A DNA stretch of 64,000 nt from Acidobacteriota bacterium. Lineage in GTDB: Bacteria; Acidobacteriota; Thermoanaerobaculia; UBA5066. Numbering within the stretch: the first letter of the stretch is position 1; each line of letters begins with the position of its first letter. Position numbers and translations under genes: made by a program. Below are positions 45,908-55,140 of the stretch, one piece after another. The stretch is from assembly GCA_008363385.1 (NCBI GenBank), contig RHKY01000003.1, forward strand, positions 124,001-188,000, in the 5' to 3' direction. The notes under the pieces are model-generated. The model had not been told where the DNA came from. It searched no databases and saw only the letters and a list, made by a program, of their open reading frames with translations.

Positions 45908-47878
45908 TCACTCGAACCAGCCGTTCACGTCGAGGACGAGGTGCGTCGGCGCGGGAGCGGCGTTCAGGGCGAAGAGCGCCCGGGTGCCGTCGCCCGCGAG
46001 CGGGAGGACGGCGTTGTTCGCCCGGACCTGCCCGGCGCGGAAGTTGAGGGTGCTCGTGGCGGGCCTCGCCCCGTCCCCGGGCCAGAGGACCAGGAAGCCG
46101 TCCGCCGGGCCGCCGACCGCGGTCACGTTCGCCGAGATCGCCCTGGCCCCGGGCGGGATCCCGCACGTGCCGCCGAGCGGCAGGAGCCTGCGCGCGCCCG
46201 GGCGGAGGGCCGGGCCACCGAGGGGGCCCGCGGCGAGGCGCGTGTCGAGGAGGCGACAGGGGGCGAGCGTGTGGAAGCGCGACGCCGGGGGGGGCCCCGA
46301 AGGGCCCGGCGCAGCGCCGGTCCGTCTGACGCTCCCGCGCCCGGTGCCCCAGAGGACGCGGGCGCTCGCCGTCCCGGGGAGGTCGTAGACGGCGACGCCG
46401 GAGGAGACCGTCCCGACGACGACCTCCAGGTCCGGGTCGCCGTCGACGTCGGCGAGCGCCGGGGCCCCCAGCGCGCCGTTCCAGCTGGCGCCCCCGAACG
46501 GGGCCGGGAGGTCGACGGCGTGGAGGAGGGCCCCGGCCGAGGAGAGGACGTGGAGCTGCCCGGTGCCGCCCACGCTCTTCTGCGGCCACGAGGTGAAGAG
46601 CACCTCCGCCTGGCCGTCGGCGTCCAGGTCCGCCACGACCGGCTCGCTCGCGAACCGGATTCCGGCCCCGGGGACGTCGTACGGGAAGCCGCCGTGCTCG
46701 GTCCGGTCCAGCCAGTAGGCGTGGACCCGTCCGTCGTACGAGGCGAAGAGGATCTCCTTCCGGCCGTCGCCGTCCAGGTCCGCCAGGACCGGGTTCGGCT
46801 GGGCCGTCTCGATGACGGCGTAGTCCTCGGAGAGGGGCGCGCTCGCGCCGTCGGGCGCGGGGAGGACCGTCCAGTCCCAGCCCGACCCGGCCGCCCGCGT
46901 CCGGTCCAGGCGGAAGACGAACGGCATCTGGTAGAGGCTGGTGTACGGGTCCGTCCCGCAGTCGTAGACGTTGCCGACGACCACGATCTCGCGGACGCCG
47001 TCCCCGTCCAGGTCGCCGACGGCGGGGGCCGAGTCGGCCCAGTTCGGGCGGTGCTCGGTGCCGCAGTTGGCGTAGCCCCGGAGGTCGACGGCGTGGTCGA
47101 CGTGGACTCCCACCTGGCTCCAGACCTTCCCGGCTCCGTAGAGCGCGCTGGCGGGCAGCTGGTTTCCGTCGTCGTCGAGCGCCGTGACGTAGTGCGTGTC
47201 GGTCGGCCCGATCAGCTCCTTGTCCCCGTCCCCGTCGAGGTCGGCCACGGCGACGTTCTCGTTGTACATCCCCCAGCCGTAGCCGGGCTCCCCGTCCCGC
47301 CGCGCCGGCCAGCCGGGGCGGACGTTCCCGTCCGCGTCGAAGACGTTCAGCTGCTTCGTCGAGCCGCCGCTGGCCCGCCCGACGACGACCTCCAGGACCC
47401 CGTCCGTGTCGAGGTCCTCGACGGCGAGCGTCCGCACCTCGCCGCCGCCGAACGGGTTCTTGGCCCAGAGGACGCTTCCGCCGCTCCGGTAGACCGTCAC
47501 CTGGTCCGAGCCGCGCCCGACGACCACCTCGAACGCCCCGTCGCCGGTCAGGTCGGCGACCACGACGCCGGGCCAGACGCGGGAGCCGTTCGGCCCTCGC
47601 CACTTCGGGCTGCCGTCGGCTCCGTTCAGCGCGACCACGTCGTACGAGCCCCAGACCACCTCCGGCGCGCCGTCGCCGTCCAGGTCGGCCACGGCGGGCG
47701 AGGCGTACCAGCCCGTCTGGCACCACGACGAGAAGCAGCCGCCCCGCTGCCACTTCAGGACGGGGGCCTGGACCGCCGCGGGACCCGGAAGGGCTCCGGG
47801 CGGCCGCGTCGCGCAGACGGCGGCCCCGGCGAGGAGGGCCAGGACGGTGGCGGCGACGGGCCTTGCACCGAGGCGCAT
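45908..47878 (-). CDS. secreted FG-GAP/VCBS repeat protein with C-terminal 'PCRL-DTR' domain
   Basis: A 656-aa exported protein: a signal peptide of about 23 residues, then seven or more FG-GAP/VCBS units recognised by Ca-binding-like loops such as AVADLDGDGAPEVVWG, VADLTGDGAFEVVVG, VADLDGDGDKELIG and AVGDLDGDGVREIVV. This predicts an integrin-like beta-propeller surface protein. The last 125 residues (RFHTLAPCRLLDTR to LVLDVNGWFE) match the C-terminus of the phosphoesterase at 28229. Two early cysteines (GGCFSSWCQTG) may form a disulfide. The ATG follows GGGGGAGGT at good spacing. The ligand is unknown. Confidence 0.9.
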   Translation of the reverse strand: MRLGARPVAATVLALLAGAAVCATRPPGALPGPAAVQAPVLKWQRGGCFSSWCQTGWYASPAVADLDGDGAPEVVWGSYDVVALNGADGSPKWRGPNGSRVWPGVVVADLTGDGAFEVVVGRGSDQVTVYRSGGSVLWAKNPFGGGEVRTLAVEDLDTDGVLEVVVGRASGGSTKQLNVFDADGNVRPGWPARRDGEPGYGWGMYNENVAVADLDGDGDKELIGPTDTHYVTALDDDGNQLPASALYGAGKVWSQVGVHVDHAVDLRGYANCGTEHRPNWADSAPAVGDLDGDGVREIVVVGNVYDCGTDPYTSLYQMPFVFRLDRTRAAGSGWDWTVLPAPDGASAPLSEDYAVIETAQPNPVLADLDGDGRKEILFASYDGRVHAYWLDRTEHGGFPYDVPGAGIRFASEPVVADLDADGQAEVLFTSWPQKSVGGTGQLHVLSSAGALLHAVDLPAPFGGASWNGALGAPALADVDGDPDLEVVVGTVSSGVAVYDLPGTASARVLWGTGRGSVRRTGAAPGPSGPPPASRFHTLAPCRLLDTRLAAGPLGGPALRPGARRLLPLGGTCGIPPGARAISANVTAVGGPADGFLVLWPGDGARPATSTLNFRAGQVRANNAVLPLAGDGTRALFALNAAPAPTHLVLDVNGWFE

Positions 47879-47939
47879 GGGACCTCCCCCTGGGAGTGAC
47901 GCGGACCCTCGGGCCGGAGGAGGCGCGCTCGGGAGGAGT

Positions 47940-48563
47940 CTACGCCGCGGGCGGCGCCAGGCGCGAAAGCTCCCGGTCGTGCCGCTTGGAGAGGAGGAGC
48001 TGCGAGGCGAGCGCGCCCAGGAGGGCGAGGAACATGTCCCACTGCGTGTCCCAGACGTCCCCCTGCGTCCCGAGGAAGGCCTCGGCGGCCTCCCCGGTGA
48101 GGACCGCGGCGAGCCACTCGACGAGCTCGTAGAGGGCGCTGATCGCCAGGCAGACCGCCGTCACGAGGGTGAAGAGCCAGCCGCCGCGCCGGAGCGGCGT
48201 CCGGCGCAGGAGCAGCTCTCTCGTCAGGACCGCCGGGACGAACCCCTGCGCGAAGTGGCCGAGCCGGTCGTAGGGGTTCCGCGCGAGGCCGAGCAGGTCC
48301 CGGGCCCAGTCGCCGATCGGGACCTCCGCGTAGGTGTAGTGGCCGCCGAGCACCAGGACGAGGGCGTGGAGGAAGACGAGCCGGCAGGCGAGCGGCGTCA
48401 GGGGGAACCTCCGGCGGGTGGCGACGAGGAGCGGCGCGCCGACGAGGACCGGGGCGACCTCCAGGAGCCAGGTGAAGCGGTCCTTCGGGCCGATCCCCGA
48501 CACGGCGAGCGCGATCCCCGCGAGCGAGAGGAGGACGAGCGGCTCGCGGTCGCGGGCGTTCAC
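47940..48563 (-). CDS. DUF2238 (YjdF-like) membrane protein
   Basis: A 207-aa integral membrane protein with about six helices. The DUF2238 signature is clear: GGHYTYAEVPIGDW, NPYDRLGHFAQGFVPA, and a final GDVWDTQWDMFLALLGA. The family's function is unknown. The start is a GTG overlapping the stop of the subtilase gene (GTGA), so translation is coupled to the protease. The stop TAG at 47940 lies in the upstream region of the FG-GAP gene. Confidence 0.92.
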   Translation of the reverse strand: MNARDREPLVLLSLAGIALAVSGIGPKDRFTWLLEVAPVLVGAPLLVATRRRFPLTPLACRLVFLHALVLVLGGHYTYAEVPIGDWARDLLGLARNPYDRLGHFAQGFVPAVLTRELLLRRTPLRRGGWLFTLVTAVCLAISALYELVEWLAAVLTGEAAEAFLGTQGDVWDTQWDMFLALLGALASQLLLSKRHDRELSRLAPPAA

Positions 48564-49711
48564 GCGGAGGCCTCGCTGCGCCGGAGCGCCTCGTCGACGG
48601 CCTCGCGCGCCCGGACGGCGCCCCACCCCTGCCGCTCCGGCGGCACGTGGGGGAGGCGCGAGGCGGTCGCGATCAGGACCCGCTTCAGCTCGCGGGGCGA
48701 GAGCGCAGGGCTGGCCTCCAGCATCTGCGCGGCGAGCGAGGCGACGATCGGCGCGGCGAAGCTCGTCCCGTCGACGTGCTTGTAGGCGCCCGAGATCACC
48801 TTCTCGGTCGTCAGCTTGGCGTCGACGAGCTGCCGGACGAGGAGCGGGTCGAGGTCTCTCGCCGCGTCGAGCGCCGCGTCAACGCCGGGGCTCGCCTCGA
48901 TCAGGGCGTGCAGCTCCTCGTCCTCGGCCTCCGAGAGCCGGTGCAGGAGCTCGGCCTGGGCGGCCGTCGGCGTCCCCGGCAGGATCGGCGCGGCCACCCA
49001 GATGCCGGGGGCGACCACCTCCGGCTTCTGGAGGCCGTCGACGGTCGGGCCGAAGCTGCCGTGGTAGATGTCGCAGTCGTGCGCCAGCGGGCGCTCGCGG
49101 TTCTTGTCGTCCACGCCCCCGACCGTCAGGACCGACGGCGCCGAGGCGGGCGGGAGGACCGGGTGGCCGGGGGAGAGGCCCAGGTTGCCCGCCGCGGCGC
49201 AGACGAGGACCCCCGCCCTCGTGAGCCGGTCGGCGGCGCGCGAGAGGGCGTCGTCGAGGTACGAGGCCTCGTAGTCGCCGCCGCAGCTGACGTTCACGAT
49301 CCGGATCCCGTACCTCTTCCGGTGCCGGAAGACCCAGTCGAGCCCCTTGCGGATGTCGTCGTGGACGATGCGCCGGGCCGAGCCGACCTTGACGAGGACG
49401 AGCCGCGCCTCCGAGGCGAGGCCCCGGTAGAGCCCGCCCGAGAGCCAGCCGTTCCCGCAGGCCACGACCGAGGTCATCATCCCGTGCCAGCTCGACTCGT
49501 CCGGCTCCACGAGGGCCCGACGCCCGGCCGCCGGGTCCGTGACGTCGTGGTAGGCCAGGATCCGGTCCCGGGGCTCCACGAGGTCCGGGTGGGCGTAGAA
49601 GCCCGAGTCGAGGAACGCGACCGTCACGCCGCGTCCCGTGAGGCCCTCGTGCGCCCCGAGCCGGACGCCGGTCGGCAGGATCGTCTCGGGAGGGGCGGGA
49701 GGGTGGGTCAT
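48560..49711 (-). CDS. subtilisin-like serine protease (S8), no signal peptide, with helical insert
   Basis: A 383-aa subtilase. The catalytic triad is intact: D35 (VAFLDSGFYAHPDL), H76 (SSWHGMMTS) and S317 (DGTSFAAPIVAS), with oxyanion asparagine in AAAGNLGLS. There is no signal peptide or propeptide, so it probably works in the cytoplasm or is exported unusually. A helical segment of about 70 residues (about 245-313, LHRLSEAEDEELHALIEASP onward) is inserted before the serine. The ATG lacks a Shine-Dalgarno; TACCAT at 49728-49733 (minus) would give a leader of about 9 nt. It is coupled to the DUF2238 gene. Confidence 0.92.
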   Translation of the reverse strand: MTHPPAPPETILPTGVRLGAHEGLTGRGVTVAFLDSGFYAHPDLVEPRDRILAYHDVTDPAAGRRALVEPDESSWHGMMTSVVACGNGWLSGGLYRGLASEARLVLVKVGSARRIVHDDIRKGLDWVFRHRKRYGIRIVNVSCGGDYEASYLDDALSRAADRLTRAGVLVCAAAGNLGLSPGHPVLPPASAPSVLTVGGVDDKNRERPLAHDCDIYHGSFGPTVDGLQKPEVVAPGIWVAAPILPGTPTAAQAELLHRLSEAEDEELHALIEASPGVDAALDAARDLDPLLVRQLVDAKLTTEKVISGAYKHVDGTSFAAPIVASLAAQMLEASPALSPRELKRVLIATASRLPHVPPERQGWGAVRAREAVDEALRRSEASA

Positions 49712-49752
49712 CCGGCGCGAGGCGCGGATGGTAGCAGCCGGCGGGGCCCTGG

Positions 49753-50211
49753 CTACTCCGCGCGGGCCACGACGAAGACGTATCGCAGGCGCGTCTTGCC
49801 CGTGTTGACGACGTCGTGCGCCGTGTGCGAAGGCGTCCAGACCGCCACGCCGGGCCGGATCGACACAGGCGGCCGGCCCTCGAACCGGAGCTCCCCCTCG
49901 CCCTCGAGCGGCAGGAGGATCTCCTCGTTCGCCTTCGTGTCGTGCTTCCCGATCGACCCGCCCGGGGCGATCGTCACGAGCCCCGACTTCATGGTCCGCG
50001 TCTCCGGAGGGCCTCCCACGATGAGGAGGTACGGGTTCTCTCCCGGCTCCAGCCGGACGACCTTCGGCTCGGTGCGGAGCGTCGCGCCGGGCGTCGGCGT
50101 CGGGACGGTCGAGAGGACCGGCGCCGGGGCGCTGGGCGGCTCGGTCGGGGCTCCCAAGAGCGGGAGCGCGAGGAGGAGGAGGAGGAGGAGCGGCACGGCC
50201 GGTCTCGGCAT
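49753..50211 (-). CDS. secreted cupin-domain protein
   Basis: A 152-aa exported protein. The signal peptide contains a run of leucines encoded by a GAG-type triplet repeat. A Pro/Thr-rich spacer leads to one cupin barrel (about 50-150) with motif 1 in GGSIGKHDTKANEEILLPLEGEG and motif 2 in RPGVAVWTPSHTAHDVVN. H, E and H residues could bind a metal, though the first motif has only one histidine. The function is unknown. The ATG at 50211 is chosen over the GTG at 50220 because TACAGT lies 7 nt upstream of it and the GTG would lie within that box. Confidence 0.85.
   Translation of the reverse strand: MPRPAVPLLLLLLLALPLLGAPTEPPSAPAPVLSTVPTPTPGATLRTEPKVVRLEPGENPYLLIVGGPPETRTMKSGLVTIAPGGSIGKHDTKANEEILLPLEGEGELRFEGRPPVSIRPGVAVWTPSHTAHDVVNTGKTRLRYVFVVARAE
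50171..50190 (-). repeat. trinucleotide microsatellite inside the cupin signal-peptide region
   Basis: Almost seven AGG units in a row (plus strand) encode the leucine run of the signal peptide. Slippage by three would lengthen or shorten the hydrophobic core without a frameshift. Confidence 0.7.
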
Positions 50212-50218
50212 GGCGGGC

Positions 50219-50224
50219 ACTGTA
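50219..50224 (-). promoter_or_regulatory. -10-like box TACAGT, leaderless type
   Basis: On the minus strand TACAGT lies 7 nt before the ATG at 50211. Confidence 0.4.
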
Positions 50225-50263
50225 TCAGCGGCCTCTCACGTACGGCCCGGACGCCGCGAAAGC

Positions 50264-50269
50264 TAAGAT
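50264..50269 (+). promoter_or_regulatory. -10-like box TAAGAT, leaderless type
   Basis: TAAGAT ends 9 nt before the ATG at 50279, without a Shine-Dalgarno. It is divergent from the cupin box at 50219-50224, only about 40 nt away. Confidence 0.4.
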
Positions 50270-50278
50270 CCGCCGCCG

Positions 50279-53200
50279 ATGACGTTCTCAGAGCCGACCC
50301 GACGATCCGTGGCCGCGGCCGTGCTGGCCCTGGCTCTCTCGCCCCTGGCCGCGCTGGCCGCCGACGAGCCCTGGCTCCTGGCCCCGCTCGGCGCGGACCC
50401 GGCCGAGGTCCTCCGCGCCGCGGGGGAGCCGCTCCCGCGAGAGAAGGCCGGCGAGGGGGACGGCCTGAGGGTCCTCCTCGAGGAGGAGCGCTGGTCGTTC
50501 GACGCCCAGGGGCGGCGGACGATCGTGAACCGGAGCGTCGTGAAGGTCCTCCGCGCCGACGCCATGGCCGCGGTGGGGACCGTGGAGGCCTCCTACAAGC
50601 CGTGGAAGGACGAGCCGCCCGTCCTCAGGGCCCGCGTCGTCGGGCCGGACGGGAGCCTCCACGTCCTGGACGAGAGGACGATCGCCGAGCGCCCGGCCAC
50701 CTCCGACCCGGACGTGTTCGACGACCGGCGCGTGAGGAGCGCCCCGCTTCCAGGCCTCGCCGAGGGCGCCGTGGTCGAGCGGGAGACCGTCGAGCGCGAG
50801 TCGGCGCCGTTCCCCGGCGGGGCGGCGGGGGGGATGTCGCTCGGCGCCTTCGTCCCGGTGAAGCGGATGCGCCTCGTCGTCGAGGCGCCCGAGAAGCTCC
50901 CGTTCCACGTCGAGACCGTCGGCCTCGTGCAGGAGGCCGTCGTCACCCGCGCCGGAGGGCTCGTGACGCGGGTCTGGGAGGCCGTCGACCCGGAGGTCCT
51001 CGAGGACCCCGAGCCGTCCACGCCGCCGGACGTCCACCAGCTCCCCGCGGTCCTCTTCTCGACCGGGACGTCGTGGGCCGACGTGGCGCGCCTCTACGCG
51101 GGGATCGTCGAGAAGAAGCTCGCGGGGGACGGCGCCTCGGCCGGCCCGCTCCCCGGCGGCCCGTTCCCGACGAAGCTGGCCGAGGTGGACGCCCTCCTCG
51201 CCTCCGTCCAGAGGGAGGTCCGGTACACCGGGCTGACGTTCGGCGACTCGGCCATCGTCCCGGCGGAGCCGAAGACCGTGAGGCAGCGCCGGTACGGGGA
51301 CTGCAAGGACCAGGCGACGCTCCTCGTGGGGCTGCTGCGCGGGAGGGGGTTCGACGCCGCGGTCGCCCTCCTCCGGGCCGGGAGCGCGTGGGACGTCCGG
51401 CCCGGCCTGCCGTCGCTCGGCGGGTTCGACCACGCCATCGTCCACGTGAAGGGGATCGGCAAGGAGGGGCTCTTCGTCGACCCGACGTCGGTCTTCCACC
51501 GGGCCGGGCAGCTGCCGCTCTCCGACGCCGGGCGGTGGGCCCTCGTCTGCCGCCCGGGGACCAAGGGGCTCGTGAGGATCCCGGCCGGGAGCGCCCGGGA
51601 GAACCGGGAGACGACGCGGGTCGAGATCCGGCTGGCCGACTACGGCCCCGGCACGTTCCGGGAGACGACCGAGTACGGCGGGGCGCTCGAGGCCTACTAC
51701 CGCCAGCTCAACGACGGGGGCGACGAGGCCGGGAGGCGGAAGAGCTTCGAGCGCTACGCCGAGACCGCCTTCGGGAAGGCCGTCCTGAAGTCCTTCTCGG
51801 TCTCGCCGCCGCGCGACCTGACGGGGCCGTTCCGGATCTCGGTGGACGGGGAGAAGGCGGGCGTCGCCTTCACCGACGAGGCCGAGGCCGCCTTCGGCGT
51901 CCGGCGCGCCAACGTCCTGGAGAACCTCCCGGAGGCCCCGGAGAAGAAGCGCCGGCACGACCGCGTCGTCGTCCCGTTCCGGCACGATGTGGAGTACCGG
52001 GTCGTCCCGCCGGCCGGGTTCGCGCCCCGGGAGCTCCCGGAGGGGGGGACGACGTCCCTCGGCCCGGCGGTCCTGACGACGAGCGCCCGCGCCGAGCCGG
52101 ACGGGACGGTCGTCCTCGTCCTCGCCGTGGAGCTGGACCGGACGCGGCTGACGCCGGACGAGCTCGTCGCGCTGAAGGAGGCCGTCGCGCCGATCGAGAA
52201 GGAGAGGACGCTCGTCGTCTCCTTCGAGCACCGGGCCGAGGCCGCCCTCGAGAAGGGGGACGTCAAGGAGTCGATCGCGCTCCTCCGCGAGGAGGAGAGG
52301 CGTTCCCCCTCCTCGGCCGACCCCCGCCGGCGGATGTCGAAGGTGCTCCTGTCGATCGGCCTCGGGGAGGCCGCGCGGCGGGAGGCGACCGAGGCCACGC
52401 GCCTCGACCCCGCCTCCGCGCGCGCCTTCCACCAGCTGGGGCTCGTCCTGCAGCACGACCTCTTCGGCCGCCTCCGCCGGAAGGGCTGGGACCCCGAAGG
52501 GGCCGAGCGGGCGCTCTCGAAGGCGCTGGAGCTCGACGCCGACTCCCTGGAGGCCCGGGTGGACCGGGCGATCCTCCTGGAGTTCGACGCGAAGGGGACG
52601 CGGTACCGCGACCGGGCCCGCCTGGAGCGCTCCGTCGCCGACTACCGCGCGGTCCTGGCGAAGCGGCCCGAGGCCACCGAGGTGGCGCGGAGCCTCGTCC
52701 TGGCGCTCCTCCACGCGGGACGCCCGGCCGAGGCGCTCGACGCCCTCTCCGGGCGGACGGACATGGCCGAGCTCCGGGCGCTCGAGGTGACCGCGCGCTC
52801 GCAGAGGGACGGCGCCGAGAAGGCGCTCGCCTTCCTCCGCCGCGAGGAGACCGACGCCTCCCGGCGCCGCGCCGTGGCCGAGCAGGCCGCCGCCACGCTC
52901 TTCGTCCTCCGGCGGTACGAGGCCGCCGCTCCGTTCTTCACCGAGGCGGCCCGCGGCGGGAGCCGCGCCGCCGAGCTCGGCGCCCGCGCCGACTTCTGCT
53001 CGCGCCTGACCCGCGCCGAGCGCCCGGCGACGAGGCCCGGCGACCCGGCCTCGGTCGTGAAGACGTTCCTCTGGGACCTGCTGGAGGAGAGCCGCGACGC
53101 CGAGCTCCTCGCCGCCTTCGCGCGGACCGCCCGGGCGACCCCGGGCGAGGACGGGCGGCCCGAGGTCGTCGAGGAGGCGGACCGCCTCCGGCGCTTCCTC

Positions 53201-54433
53201 CTGCGTGAGGGGCTGGAGAACGGCCTCTCCCCGGAGGTCACACGGGACATCCTCGCCTCCACGCCCGAGCTCTCGGTGGAAGGCGACGCGAAGGCCGGGT
53301 GGAGGGTGAAGGCCTCCTTCCTGACCTTCGGCGCCGGCAGGGGCGCCAGCGTCTACTGGCTGGTGGAGGAGGACGGGACGCCGCGCCTCCTCACGAGCGA
53401 GGACGCCCCGGCGGGGCTCCTGCGGTACGCCCTGGAGCGCCTGTCGGCGGGGGACGTCGAAGGGGCACGGCGCTGGGTGGAGAGGGCGCGCGAGGCGACG
53501 CAGGGGGCCCCGAACGAGGAGCGGCCGCTCTGGTCGCCCCTCCTGCCCCGGTTCTGGCCTCCGGCCGAGCCGGGAGAGGGCGGGGTGCGGCTCGCCGCGC
53601 TCGCCGGCCTGGCCGACGAACGGCTCTCGCCCGCCGAGCTGGACGCCCTGCGCGCCGCCTGGAGGGAGCGCCCGGAGGAGAAGGCCCGGACCGCGGCGCT
53701 CGTCCGCGCGCTCTTCGCCTCCAGCCGGTCGTCGCGCGGGAGGCCGGTGGCGAGGCCGCCCGAGTTCTGGGAGGAGATCCTCCGGGTCCTCTCGCCCGTC
53801 CGGAAGGCCGACCCCGACGTGGAGGACTGGGCCGCCACCGCGATGGAGGCCCTCTCGCGCCTCGGCCGGAACGCGGAGGCCCGCGCGCTGGGCGAGGAGC
53901 ACCTCCGTCGCAAGCCCTCCCACCTCGTCGTCAAGTCGTACCTGGCCCAGGTCCTGATGCGGGCGGGCGACGTCACGGGGGCCCTCGGCCTCTGCGACGA
54001 GATCGTGGCCGCCCCGCAGGCCTCCGCGGGGGACTACAACAACGCCGCCTGGTACCGGATGGTGGCGGGCCTCACCGACGAGCGGACGCTCGACATGTCG
54101 CTGAAGGCCGTCGAGGGGACGGGTCGGAGGAGCACGGCGGCGCTGAACACGCTGGCGGCCATCTACGCCGAGCTGGGGAGGGCCGACGAGGCGCGGGCGC
54201 TCGTCCTGGAGGGGATGGAGGTCTCCGGGGCGGACGAGCCCGAGGGGCCGGACTGGTACGTCGTCGGCCGCCTCCTCGAGGGCTTCGGCCTCGTGGACGA
54301 CGCGCTCGCGGCCTACGGGAAGGCCGTCGAGGAGGACGAGGAGGCCTCCGCGGCCGACAGCATCACGGCGCTCGCCCGGCGGCGGGCCGACGCCCTGCGC
54401 GCCCCGGCCGCCCCCGCGGGCCGCGGCGGCTGA
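50279..54433 (+). CDS. large periplasmic DUF3857/transglutaminase-like/TPR protein
   Basis: A 1384-aa exported protein. The signal peptide (residues 8-28) is followed by DUF3857 (about 55-240) and a transglutaminase core (about 285-415) with a complete triad: C342 (RRYGDCKDQATLL), H385 (GGFDHAIVHV) and D401 (FVDPTS). About 800 residues of mainly helical sequence follow, with TPR-like units (for example VKESIALLREEERRS, AFHQLGLVLQHDLF, GDYNNAAWYRMVAGL). The architecture occurs widely in Acidobacteriota and Bacteroidota; the activity is unproven, and a cysteine peptidase role is as likely as cross-linking. The regulator at 54442 starts 8 nt after its stop. Confidence 0.9.
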   Translation: MTFSEPTRRSVAAAVLALALSPLAALAADEPWLLAPLGADPAEVLRAAGEPLPREKAGEGDGLRVLLEEERWSFDAQGRRTIVNRSVVKVLRADAMAAVGTVEASYKPWKDEPPVLRARVVGPDGSLHVLDERTIAERPATSDPDVFDDRRVRSAPLPGLAEGAVVERETVERESAPFPGGAAGGMSLGAFVPVKRMRLVVEAPEKLPFHVETVGLVQEAVVTRAGGLVTRVWEAVDPEVLEDPEPSTPPDVHQLPAVLFSTGTSWADVARLYAGIVEKKLAGDGASAGPLPGGPFPTKLAEVDALLASVQREVRYTGLTFGDSAIVPAEPKTVRQRRYGDCKDQATLLVGLLRGRGFDAAVALLRAGSAWDVRPGLPSLGGFDHAIVHVKGIGKEGLFVDPTSVFHRAGQLPLSDAGRWALVCRPGTKGLVRIPAGSARENRETTRVEIRLADYGPGTFRETTEYGGALEAYYRQLNDGGDEAGRRKSFERYAETAFGKAVLKSFSVSPPRDLTGPFRISVDGEKAGVAFTDEAEAAFGVRRANVLENLPEAPEKKRRHDRVVVPFRHDVEYRVVPPAGFAPRELPEGGTTSLGPAVLTTSARAEPDGTVVLVLAVELDRTRLTPDELVALKEAVAPIEKERTLVVSFEHRAEAALEKGDVKESIALLREEERRSPSSADPRRRMSKVLLSIGLGEAARREATEATRLDPASARAFHQLGLVLQHDLFGRLRRKGWDPEGAERALSKALELDADSLEARVDRAILLEFDAKGTRYRDRARLERSVADYRAVLAKRPEATEVARSLVLALLHAGRPAEALDALSGRTDMAELRALEVTARSQRDGAEKALAFLRREETDASRRRAVAEQAAATLFVLRRYEAAAPFFTEAARGGSRAAELGARADFCSRLTRAERPATRPGDPASVVKTFLWDLLEESRDAELLAAFARTARATPGEDGRPEVVEEADRLRRFLLREGLENGLSPEVTRDILASTPELSVEGDAKAGWRVKASFLTFGAGRGASVYWLVEEDGTPRLLTSEDAPAGLLRYALERLSAGDVEGARRWVERAREATQGAPNEERPLWSPLLPRFWPPAEPGEGGVRLAALAGLADERLSPAELDALRAAWRERPEEKARTAALVRALFASSRSSRGRPVARPPEFWEEILRVLSPVRKADPDVEDWAATAMEALSRLGRNAEARALGEEHLRRKPSHLVVKSYLAQVLMRAGDVTGALGLCDEIVAAPQASAGDYNNAAWYRMVAGLTDERTLDMSLKAVEGTGRRSTAALNTLAAIYAELGRADEARALVLEGMEVSGADEPEGPDWYVVGRLLEGFGLVDDALAAYGKAVEEDEEASAADSITALARRRADALRAPAAPAGRGG

Positions 54434-54441
54434 GGGCCGGG

Positions 54442-55140
54442 GTGGAACGCGTCCTCCTCGTCGAGGACGACGACAGCCTGGCCGCGGCCGTCGTCCGCGA
54501 GCTCTCGGCGTCGGGGCTCCAGGTCGTCCGGGCCGTCTCGGGGGAGGAGGCGCTTCGCCTCGCCGGCCGCGAGCCGCCGGACCTCGTCCTCCTCGACTGG
54601 GGCCTGCCGGGCATCGACGGGCTGGAGGTCTTGAGGCGCCTTCGCCGGGCCTCCTCGGTCCCCGTCCTGATGCTCACCGCGCGGGACGAGGAGGCCGACC
54701 GCGTCCTCGGCCTGGAGGTGGGGGCGGACGACTACCTCGTCAAGCCCTTCGCGCCGCGCGAGCTGGTGGCCCGCGCGCGGGCGCTCCTCCGGAGGGCCGC
54801 ATGGCTGCGCGACGCCCTGACCAGGGACCGCGACGGGACCGGGGCGCCGGTCGACCTGGGCCGGCTGAAGCTCCACCCCGACGAGCACCGCGCCACGCTC
54901 GACGGCGAGCCCGTCGACCTGACCCGGCTGGAGACGGGGCTCCTGACCGTCCTGGCCCGCCACCCGGGGCGCGTCTTCTCGCGGGCGTACCTGCTCGAGA
55001 CGCTCTGGAGCGACGCCGCCGACAGCGGCGAGCGCGCCGTGGACAACGCCGTCTCGCGCCTGCGGAAGAAGCTGGGCCCGTACGGCGAGCGGATCGAGGC
55101 CGTCTGGGGGGCGGGGTACCGGCTGCGGAAGGAGCCGTGA
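54442..55140 (+). CDS. OmpR-family response regulator
   Basis: A 232-aa winged-helix regulator. The receiver covers residues 1-118, with acidic pocket E8-D11, phospho-acceptor D52 (VLLDWGLPGIDG), T in LMLTARDEE and lysine in DDYLVKPFAPREL. The OmpR/PhoB DNA-binding domain runs from about 140 to 230 (LDGEPVDLTRLETGLLTVL, AVDNAVSRLRKKLG and VWGAGYRLRKEP). The GTG start follows GAGGG closely. The gene begins 8 nt after the transglutaminase gene and its stop overlaps the kinase start. The likely target is the ABC transporter cluster at 56766-58435. Confidence 0.94.
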   Translation: MERVLLVEDDDSLAAAVVRELSASGLQVVRAVSGEEALRLAGREPPDLVLLDWGLPGIDGLEVLRRLRRASSVPVLMLTARDEEADRVLGLEVGADDYLVKPFAPRELVARARALLRRAAWLRDALTRDRDGTGAPVDLGRLKLHPDEHRATLDGEPVDLTRLETGLLTVLARHPGRVFSRAYLLETLWSDAADSGERAVDNAVSRLRKKLGPYGERIEAVWGAGYRLRKEP

